Shown here: piece after piece, positions 46,331-54,286 of the stretch | Numbering within the stretch: the first letter of the stretch is position 1 | Layout: each line of letters opens with the position of its first letter | From: Aspidapion aeneum | Taxonomy: Eukaryota > Arthropoda > Insecta > Coleoptera > Brentidae | Assembly (NCBI GenBank): GCA_963576565.1 | Contig: CAUYVT010000092.1 | Location: 124,001-188,000, forward strand | Length of the DNA: 64,000 nucleotides | Direction: 5' to 3' | Program-made: the position numbers and the translations under genes | Notes under the pieces: model-generated | What the model was told of the DNA's origin: nothing | Databases searched by the model: none | What the model saw: only the letters and a program-made list of their open reading frames with translations

Positions 46331-47040
46331 CCCATAAGAAGGTGCGGATCCACGGGAGGGGAAATTCTCCCCCCCCCCAAATCTCAAACTATATTAAGTT
46401 TTTACATACAGAATAAACATCCTGGTCACAATACAAAACTGTTTTATGCAATATTTATTATGATATCTACCCCCCTAAATAAAGTTCCCCCCCTGCCATA
46501 ACTGAGGGGTGAACAGCTGAAAAAAATTTGTACACCATCCTACAGGACTCAAATAAATTCTTGGTCCTGTAGTGTATTTTAGTGTCCTGTGGAGTCCTAC
46601 ACAGTCTTGTTAAAAAAATTTGTATACCTGCTGTGGACAGATGATCACCCCTCCCGAACACACAATACACCAATACTAAGTATATAAATCGACCCTAACT
46701 TCAATAACATAAATTATCTTTCTTACCTTGTCTTAGTCACAAAACAAGACCAGTTTTGTCTGATAACATGCGCTTTAACACAAAACAGATCTCCTTTGTA
46801 GTGAAAAAGTTATTTCGTAGCAAAATTTTTGCATCCGAAAATTCCAGAAAAACAAACCAAGAATTTGAGGTTAGGTTTGACTCGACTGCGTTTACAATAT
46901 ACTTGTAACTTGCTTTTAAAAATGACTTGCAATTTGTAATATGGGTAGAATACCTGTATTATTTATTTATTTTTTTGGTTGCAACTTCTATTAACATTGA
47001 TTGATGAATGTTACAGATATTCATATCTATGCAACAACGA
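46331..47040. other. Mixed repeat debris and AT-rich sequence
   Basis: GGTGCGGATCCACGGGAGGGG (46338) followed by C-runs looks like another G/C-tract MITE, with CCCCCTGCCATAACTG near 46490 as its possible far end. The 5' exon of the 44907-46800 candidate ends at 46727. Confidence 0.35.
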
Positions 47041-47086
47041 ATAACAGCAATTTTTATTTAAACAGTATACTGAATTAGGATATAAG

Positions 47087-47190
47087 TCATTGTTTTATAA
47101 AGGAATCAGATTGTATAACAAATTACCATTAGACATTAAAAATTGCAAATCAAATAATATGTTAAGAGAAAAAAAAAAGAAGTACTTGTT
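47087..47190 (+). pseudogene. LINE RT C-terminal fragment, left palindrome arm
   Basis: Reads LFYKGIRLYNKLPLDIKNCK then an A-run shifts the frame. This is the far C-terminal end of a non-LTR RT; everything upstream is absent (5' truncation). Confidence 0.7.
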
Positions 47191-47203
47191 GCCTAGTCAG
47201 CCT

Positions 47204-47363
47204 CAGTGGCGTATATAGAAAAAAGTTTCGGGGGGGCCCAGACCTTATAAAGACGTATTTTATACTATTTTATATTTGTATTTATGAAATATGTGGAAAA
47301 TATAAAAAAATCTTAGCTTCGGGGGGGGGGGGGGGGGGGGGGCTGGGCATATATACGCCACGG
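47204..47363. mobile_element. hAT-like MITE with a 22-base G run
   Basis: CAGTGGCGTATATAG at left, CCGTGGCGTATATATG on the other strand at right; perfect GTCAGCCT duplications (47196-47203, 47364-47371). The opposite palindrome arm keeps the empty site (AGTCAGCCTGATTG). A run of 22 G lies at 47321-47342. Confidence 0.95.
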
Positions 47364-48239
47364 GTCAGCCTGATTGTTTAAGTAAACCCTTGGTATCATA
47401 TTATATTATATTATATTATTTTATATTTTTTTATTTTAGTCTCTATATTATTTTTTTGGTGTTTTTTAGTATATTAACCTTTTCTCATAAAGAAATATGG
47501 TAGCAATGTTTTTTTTAAGGATAGGATTAAAAACATTTTACAGTACAGTGTAAGTACTTGAGAAAGCTGTGTGTTACTAGATTATTCTTTTAGTAGGTAG
47601 GTATAGTTAGTTCTGTTGGGGAATGATACAGGAATGCTTGTAATGATTTTTCGGTATTATTAGAGAAATATAGCCAGGCTATAATTGTGCCAGGCACTAT
47701 TTTAACACATTTACATTGAAAACTGACAGTTAATCGTTCAAAATTCATACCAAAGTCGAATTTAAAACTATCGTCGTTTATTTTCAATTAATAAAAGAAG
47801 GCACTATTTATTCCGGTTCATATAGTAAACAAAGGCCATGTGTTGAAAGATCACAGCTGATATTACAATGTGAATGCGTCAAAATTGTGCCTGGCACAAT
47901 TATAGCCTGGCTATGTTTCAATAATTCTCTAATAATACCGAAAAACCATTACAAGCACATTCCTGTATCATTCCCAACAGAACTAACTATACCTATACCA
48001 CGGATCACCTACCTACTAAAATAATAATCTAGTAACACACAGCTTTATCAAGTACTTATACTGTACTGTAAAATGTTTTTAATCCTATCCTAAAAAAAAC
48101 ATTGATGCCATCTGCTTTCTTATGAGAAAAGGTCACTATACTAAAACACACCAAAAAAATAATATGGAGACTAAAATAATAAAATATAATATAATATAAT
48201 ATAGTACCAAGGGTGGTTTACATAAACAATCAGGCTGAC

Positions 48240-48387
48240 TAGGCAACAAGTACTTCTTAAGTTTTCTCTTAAACATATTATTTGATTTGCAATTTTTAAT
48301 GTCTAATGGTAATTTGTTATACAATCTGATTCCTTTATAAAACAATGACTTATATCCTAATTCAGTTGAATAAAAATTGCTGTTATT
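48240..48387 (-). pseudogene. LINE RT C-terminal fragment, right palindrome arm
   Basis: Minus strand: NSNFYSTELGYKSLFYKGIR, then YNKLPLDIKNCKSNNMFKRK and KLKKYLL. Same tail as in the left arm without the A-run frameshift. The following hydrophobic residues come from the AT-rich 3' untranslated part. Confidence 0.75.
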
Positions 48388-48407
48388 TAACCTGGCTTTA
48401 TTTCAAT

Positions 48408-48577
48408 ATTTTTTTTTTACGGTGCGCACTCGCAAGGAGATCCCTATCACGCTCGAGAAGCGGCAAGTGCGCGGAAATGTTGGTGTATATTGGTTTTGAA
48501 AAGGTTCAGATTGTAACCTGCAGGGAAAAGTGTCGCAGGAAGCTTATTCCACAGCGATGCTGTTCTCCAGAGATATA
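48408..48577 (-). mobile_element. 5'-truncated copy of the 54-kb LINE
   Basis: Matches 54246-54415 closely, from the A-tail (T-run on the plus strand) and GTGCGCACTCGCAAGGAG to CCAGAGATAT, so only the last ~170 bp of that LINE were copied. Shows that the family has moved more than once here. Confidence 0.85.
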
Positions 48578-49257
48578 TTATCCATTATGTAATAATAAGA
48601 AGTAAATAGTTATTAGTATTATAAGTTTGGATTTGTTTTGTTATAAAAATACTGGTGTATGTATTAACATTTAAATGTATTTTTTATATTTATGTTTGTA
48701 ATTTGAAATAGCATGATTTGCTAATAAAGATTTATTCAATTCAATTCAACATAGTAAACCATTTCTAACAACAAATGCCATTAGGAAAATACTAAGCGTT
48801 ATGTGATAGACAATTTTCTCAAAGTTTTACGTAATTTATGAACGACCCCAATCGAACAGAATAAAATTAGTTTTAAATACAAATAGAAACATAGTCCGCG
48901 ATTGCAGCGCTGTGCGCTACTGGAACTTGTTGGCTGCGCGGCCCTATCTTTTCGGCAGTCTCTTTTTTGTCTCTGGTTAATTTGTTTATTGCGAAGTATG
49001 AGTATATTCCTTGCAAAACTACAATTTTAAAAATAATTAACCATTTTGATAAATTTGGTTGCGTTAACCTCTGCAGAAAATGTAGCGACAATCAAGAGGT
49101 GGATCAACAATGTAGTTTTAATACGCGCATTTTAAGATTTAATTTCTTACGGCGAAAACCGTGGCAGATCCAGGATTTCTGGGGAGCGAGGTCAAAGTGG
49201 CAGCAAACATCAAATTATCTTTTTTTTTGCAGTTTATGATAGGTCTGAGCTGTAAAA
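48578..49257. other. Non-coding stretch with a MITE end
   Basis: GTGGCAGATCCAGGATTT (about 49161) is a left end of the CAGTGGCGGATCCAGG hAT type without a partner. No gene seen. Confidence 0.35.
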
Positions 49258-49436
49258 TTTATCACCGAAAGAAGATTATTTGCAATTATTTAAAAAATAT
49301 AGAGGTAGATTTTGCGACAAACCGCAAATGAGTGAGGGGGTTCGATTCGGTTCGGTTAAAGAGGTCACAATTGATGTTAACATTGGACAATTGATCGCAA
49401 ACGTATTCTAAAAGAAACAATTTCAGGGGGCGTACT
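49258..49436. repeat. ~178-bp direct repeat flanking a LINE, left copy
   Basis: Begins TTTATCACCGAAAG and ends GGGGGCGTACT; the right copy is 51384-51561, about 90 percent identical. Together they bracket the LINE exactly and may be its target duplication. Confidence 0.85.
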
Positions 49437-51383
49437 AAATTTATCCAATTCAATTTCAATTCAATTTAAAAAAACTTTATTGTCTGAAGAATTAATTCCT
49501 ATTGACAAAGCAAAACTTAAGACTAAAGTAAATAGTAATAAATCAGCACTAATAAAAACAACACTGTCCAGTCGCACAATCACACATAATCTATAATTAA
49601 GAGTAGCCCCCTTTTAGGCCATTGAGAGTGTTCGAAGTCAAGCGCAATTCTAGCAAAATTCGAACGAGCATGTTTAAGTCAATATAAATTAAAATTGCAC
49701 CCAACTATTTTAAAATTTCAGTAAAATATGGACAACTATGAATATGCACACATACACAATTACAACAGCACAATCAATCGATTAAAAAGTTGGAACGAAA
49801 CTACTTACAAAAAAATAAAAATGTTAATCTAAAATTAAAATTCAGGTTACATAAAAAAAATATTATAAAAATATAAGACATATAATCACAGTTACTCAAA
49901 TTATGTATCAAGCCCATCTGTGTAATACTCATTGCAGCTATAGTAAGCTTTTGTTTCAAAGCAATTACGTACTAACCTTCTGAATACTTTTAAATCTTGA
50001 GTTTGTCTAAATGCGATGGGTAAATGATTGTATAATTTTATACTTTCGTAAATCAATGAATGTTTTGTCAAAGTTAGCCTAGGTATTGGAAGTGGCAAGT
50101 TCCCAGATTGACGAGTTGTATAGTAACGACCAGTTTGAGTATTTGGTTCTTGAAGCTTCTTTTTATGAACCAGGCTGACTGTCTCCAAAATAAAAAGACA
50201 CGGTAACGTTAATATCCCTGCAATTTTAAAAAGTGGCCTACAATGTTCTTGAGGATTGACATTAAATAGTTTGCGTACTGCTCGCTTTTGTAGAATAAAG
50301 ACTGACTCAAAAAGGGTGACACAACAAAGTTCCCAGAATGCAATCCCATATCTCATTTGGGATTCAAATAAGGCAAAGTAAGTAGCTCGGGCTGATTCAA
50401 AGTTTAGTTCTCGCTTAACTACACTTATAGCAAAGCATGCAGATGATAATTTTGAGTTAAGATATATATGCTGATTAAAGTTAAGTTTGCTATCAACAAC
50501 TAGACCCAGAAATTTTACAAATGGTTTAGGGTCAATTGATTGATTCCCTATGCTTATAGATTCTATTGTCGAACGAAAGGAGAGAATGTTAGTTTTGCTT
50601 ATGTTGAAGCAGAGAAGGTTACTATCGCACCATGCTCCTATTTTTTGCACATCTCGAGAAACTATATGATGGATAGTTTCTTTAGGTGCTTTCCATTGGA
50701 TGGTTGTATCATCCACAAATATTGTGATTTTTCCATCTATATCCAGGTATGCAAGATCATCAATATAAATTTTAAAAAGTGTAGGACCAAGTACTGACCC
50801 TTGCGGAACGCCTCTTGTTATGGTTTGGACTTCAGACAGTTGGCCATCTTCACCTTTAACTGCCTGGGTTCTTTCAGTAAGGTACGACTCTGACCATTTA
50901 TGTTCAACATTTTTAATACCATAGTGTTTAAGTTTTTGCAGCAGTATCCTATGATCAACGCAGTCAAACGCTTTTAAGAAGTCACAGAACACCGCTGCAA
51001 CACACTCTCCTTCATTTATGCCGAGATATATACTCTCTTAAAATGAGAACATGGCGTCGTTAGTACTTTTGTTTTTCTGGAAGGCAAATTGGACCTTTGA
51101 GAGCAAGTTAAGATTATAAAGATATTCATTTAATCTTTTATTAACAATTTTTTCAATTAATTTAGAGATCGATGATAGAAGAGATATTGGGCGAAAATTA
51201 GCAGGGTCGTCTGTCTCTCCACCTTTGTGAATAGGGATCACTAGAGCTGATTTTAAGCAGCTAGGAAAATAACCCTTGTCAAAAGAGTCATTTATAAGAT
51301 CGGCCAATAACTTTATTACTCTATCTGGTAAATGTAACAATATTTTAGTAGATATTCCATCGACTCCTGAACTATTTTTATTT
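49437..51383 (-). mobile_element. 5'-truncated LINE between long direct repeats
   Basis: The 3' end (plus-strand left) has an (AATTGAATTG)-type tail at 49445-49475 next to AATAAAG on the minus strand. The element stops within the RT domain at its 5' end. See the RT pseudogene and flanking repeats. Confidence 0.85.
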
Positions 51384-51391
51384 TTTATCAC
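49901..51391 (-). pseudogene. Non-LTR reverse transcriptase (Jockey/CR1-like), one nonsense codon
   Basis: The frame opens at the truncation point with NKNSSGVDGISTKILLHLP, then NFRPISLLSSISKLIEKIV and QKNKSTNDAMFSF, where TAA (51038-51040) replaces an expected Leu codon. The same frame continues with FCDFLKAFDCVDHRILL, GVPQGSVLGPTLFKIYIDDL, the catalytic FVDDTTI and a complete C-terminal part to TAG at 49901. Only one lesion besides the 5' truncation suggests a fairly recent insertion. The endonuclease domain is missing. The enzyme would copy the element's RNA at a nicked target; it cannot act here. Confidence 0.88.
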
Positions 51392-51561
51392 CGAAAGAAG
51401 ATTATTTGCAATTATTTAAAAAATATTGAGGTAGATTTTGCGACAAAATTCAAATGAGTGAGGGGGTTCGGTTCGGTTCAGTTAAAGAGGTCACATTGGT
51501 GTTAACATTGGTCAATTAATCGCAAACGTAGTCTAAAAGAAACAAATTCAGGGGGCGTACT
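51384..51561. repeat. ~178-bp direct repeat flanking a LINE, right copy
   Basis: See 49258-49436. Differences include small changes in GGTTCGGTTC and CAATTGATG/CATTGGTG regions. Confidence 0.85.
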
Positions 51562-51700
51562 TAGACAGGTCTGTTTACGATTAATGAACCAAGGTAGGTT
51601 TACCACCAATTTCGACCTCCCAAAAGGAGGAGAAAAATTTTTCATTCTTTTTGATTTACCTTGTATCTTGTAGTCAGTTTGTTCTACTTTGTGTCAGGCA

Positions 51701-51752
51701 AGCCACGCTGAGGATGGAAATGCCTTTTTCCGAAACACCGGTGTCCGTGGTT
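51701..51752 (+). ncRNA. Hammerhead ribozyme fold, standalone
   Basis: AGCCACG (51701-51707) pairs with CGTGGTT (51746-51752, one G-U) as stem I. CTGAGGA (51708-51714) fits the core CUGANGA. GGAAA pairs with TTTCC as stem II, with U51715 unpaired. GAA (51732-51734) is intact. ACA/TGT with a CCGG loop forms stem III, and C51745 is the expected cleavage base after GU. Only the usual G-C closing pair of stem II is missing. Hammerheads occur in Penelope-like and other retroelements; the flanks here could be such a remnant. Confidence 0.65.
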
Positions 51753-52240
51753 GACTATACCCCTATAAAGTTGCCTTTTATACTTTGTTAACTCAGGGTA
51801 CTATGAGCCAGAGACCTTTGCTATAGGGTGCTAAAGAAAGTTTTCATTCATTCAGCACCGACCATAGCTATACTGCAGAAAACAATGCATTTACTTAGAG
51901 TACCGCAGTAAATAATTTATTTATTAATGCGGCGCAGAGACCTTAAAGAGCACTAATATTTTTAAAAAAAACTGACGAGCAAAAGGATTCGTTTTAGTTG
52001 TTGAAGGAGGTTGTCAGGTACGCCAGTCCGACACTGGTTCAGATCGAAATATTTAAGAAAATATTTTTTCAAAGTTTGTAAAGTTTGTCAATTTTTTTAA
52101 GTAAATTGTTAAATATATTATTTTGTTAAGAATAAATATTAATAATAATTAATAATAATATGTAATTAATAAGGATAAATAACTTTCCTTCAGAAATCAT
52201 TGTTCTTAAGATGGTTCGTTTGGTGTTTTGAGGTTCAGTG
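51753..52240. other. Non-coding stretch
   Basis: No frame or repeat ends recognised. AT-rich with TAATAATA words near 52140. Confidence 0.4.
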
Positions 52241-53168
52241 CAGGTGCTAGAGGTAGTTGAGTTTGCAAAATATGAGGACCGCAGTTTGGCAAAATTCAAG
52301 CCGAGTATAGGTCAAGCACAGCTGTTAAACGATTCGTATGTTGCCGGGCCAGTTTTTAATCCAATTTTTTTTATCCCCCCTCCTCTTATAGTCGTGTTCT
52401 AACTAACTAAGTTGACGCCCTAAAGCCACCATGACACAGAAATACATAACAAATGTGTAAAATATGACCTAAAATTAAAATTTATTAGTTTTTTAAATTT
52501 TAGCTGCAAAAACGCACAAAATAAAATTTTTCTCAAAAACTAAGCTTCTTAGGGCAAAATATGTATAACCCATTGACTTCTATAAAGGGCCTTACACAAC
52601 TCAATGGTATAACCTTTATTGTAGAAAATAAAATACGACCAATGACAAACTCTCCAGCGACGTCCGTTTATTGAGGTATTATAGACAATAAAATTTCTTT
52701 TTAAACTATGTATAATAAGGCAAGATTAGTTTTAGTTATAACAATTTAAGAGCTTATAGATGAAACTGGTCTTGCCTTATTATACATCGTCTTGGTTTTT
52801 ATTAAGATAGGGTAAAACATGTAATAAACATTTTTTTTTTCATTTTTTCACATTAGGAAACCTAAAAATTTCAGGTTTTGATGGGTCTGGGGGGTTTTTC
52901 GAGGCTAAAATTCAAAAAACTATTTTATAGTATATTTTTATTTTTAGGTTAGATTTTACACATTTTTGAAGCATTTATGTTTAGGGCGTCAACTTAGTTA
53001 AATTTTTAGACATTCGAACACGACTATAAGAGGAGAGGAGATAAAAAAATCGGACCGGAAACTGACCCGGCACCATCCGGATCATTATTCTGTGACCTAT
53101 TCTCATCTAGAATCCATTGTCAAACTGCGGTCCTCATATTTTGCATACTCAACTACCTCTAGCGCCTG
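52241..53168. mobile_element. ~930-bp inverted-repeat element
   Basis: CAGGTGCTAGAGGTAGTTGA at left; on the other strand CAGGCGCTAGAGGTAGTTGA at right, with AAAATATGAGGACCGCAGTTTG in both. The arms stay recognisable for about 200 bp (TATAGTCGTGTTC, AAGTTGACGCCCTAAA). No target duplication found and no coding frame. Confidence 0.75.
52706..52790. repeat. Hairpin nested in the 52241 element
   Basis: TGTATAATAAGGCAAGA and its complement TCTTGCCTTATTATACA close a stem of about 25 bp with a ~35-base loop. Possibly another micro-MITE. Confidence 0.55.
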
Positions 53169-54017
53169 CAATTGGTTGTAAAATAGTTTTTCTAAATTGT
53201 AGTCTGGTGGAGTATCCAAATAATAAAAACCTTACTTGAATTTATTATGAAGGTTAATAAAAGGTCCATTTTGTGGCGGCCTTATTTTTGAAAATGTAGA
53301 AATTTCGTAACATTGCACATAAGGACAGAATAACAATTTACGGCGCCAAAAATCTAAAATTTGATTTTATGTGATAATATCATCAGAAATGCTTATGAGG
53401 AGTACATTTAATACTTAATGTTGCAAAAACATGCACAATTAATGTGATTTAAGGTTAAGTATTTTAATTAAATTTATTGCTGTATTTAAAATAAGCAAAA
53501 TTTTTTCCTTAACATTATTAAACATTAATATTCTTCTATATTATTCATATCATCATCATCATCATCCTTATCTTTACCATCTTCATTACCTTTCTTATCT
53601 CCACCATAGAAGATTGGCAGCCTTAGCATACTAAACACCACTCTTTTTAATTATTTTTCTCGTTTTTTTCCCTTATTGGTAACAATAGGGTCAGAAGATA
53701 TCAGATAACTGGATAGTTAAATATAGTTATAGTTAAATATATCGCTATTAGTGTTAATTCTTTACGTTTTCCTAGAGTAATATTGTCGAAATTTCTTATA
53801 CTCTTTATGACTCATCTTAATTACATCTTCTGACAGTAGCCCTACTGGTAAAGGTTGCGATTTTATTATATCAGCTCCATGCTGCAATAGTTATGAACGC
53901 TAGCACTTATTTTATACCATTCATAAAGGAAAATTGCTATTTCTGCTGTTTCAAAAACATACTTTTAATTTTTTTTCCTCGTTGATGTACTGCCCACAAG
54001 AAGTGATGGAAAGTATA
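53169..54017. other. Non-coding stretch with an (ATC)n microsatellite
   Basis: CATCATCATCATCATC at about 53550-53566. GTGGCGGCCTTATTTTTGAA (53273) reappears at 58270, marking a dispersed repeat. No gene seen. Confidence 0.4.
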
Positions 54018-54117
54018 CAGTCGAACCTCTCTAACTCGAACCTCTATAACTCGAACCTCTCCATAACTCGAACTGTTTTGGTTGTCCCTTCAGGTTCGAG
54101 TTATAGAGGTTTGACTG
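54018..54117. mobile_element. pogo/Tigger-like MITE, copy 3 (100 bp)
   Basis: CAGTCGAACCTCTCTAACTC at left and GTTATAGAGGTTTGACTG at right, TA on each side (54016-54017, 54118-54119). Shorter than its relatives at 26036 and 28702 through an internal deletion. Confidence 0.9.
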
Positions 54118-54286
54118 TATTTGCAAATCTTTCTCTTAATCCTTTATCGATACCTGATATTTTGGAAACAAACTCAGGTTTTGAAAAATATTGCGTGCTG
54201 TATTTCCATCATTGCTATTGCCTCCACCTGGTTTAGGTTTTTTCTTTTTTTTTTTACGGGTATGCGCACTCGCAAGGAGATCCCTA

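Larger units (their letters stand above)
44907..46800 (-). pseudogene. Candidate spliced gene of unknown function
   Basis: Minus strand. A last exon (44907-45040) follows TTGCTTTTTAG and is open for 43 codons (IQRNNQQWDNIIMWPPLLLK ... NGYCEEYMKITLQHLSNST, stop TAA). An upstream exon (45986-46068) sits between CTTTTTAG and TTTAG/GTAAGT. In the frame that joins exon 3 correctly it has ATG at 46053-46055 (MELYGSLQSH) and one in-frame TGA (46023-46025), then VHTAWLQMFFHL. A third piece ends in a good donor (ACAAG/GTAAGA, edge 46727) and would be 5' untranslated. Exon 3 looks coding; the rest is weaker. It may be a pseudogene or I may have missed an exon. No family recognised. Confidence 0.3.
47041..48387. 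repeat. 1.35-kb palindrome made of two inverted LINE tails
   Basis: Arms 47041-47700 and 47880-48387 are near-identical in inverted orientation once a 160-bp MITE in the left arm is removed; the spacer is about 180 bp. Each arm starts at nearly the same base of a LINE 3' coding end (YKGIRLYNKLPLDIKNCKS) and reads toward the centre, so the two copies lie tail to tail. Confidence 0.85.

Noticed and set aside
52241..53168. hAT assignment for this inverted-repeat element
   Set aside because: The ends look hAT-like, but the 8-bp flanks (GTTCAGTG and CAATTGGT) do not match, so I left the family open.
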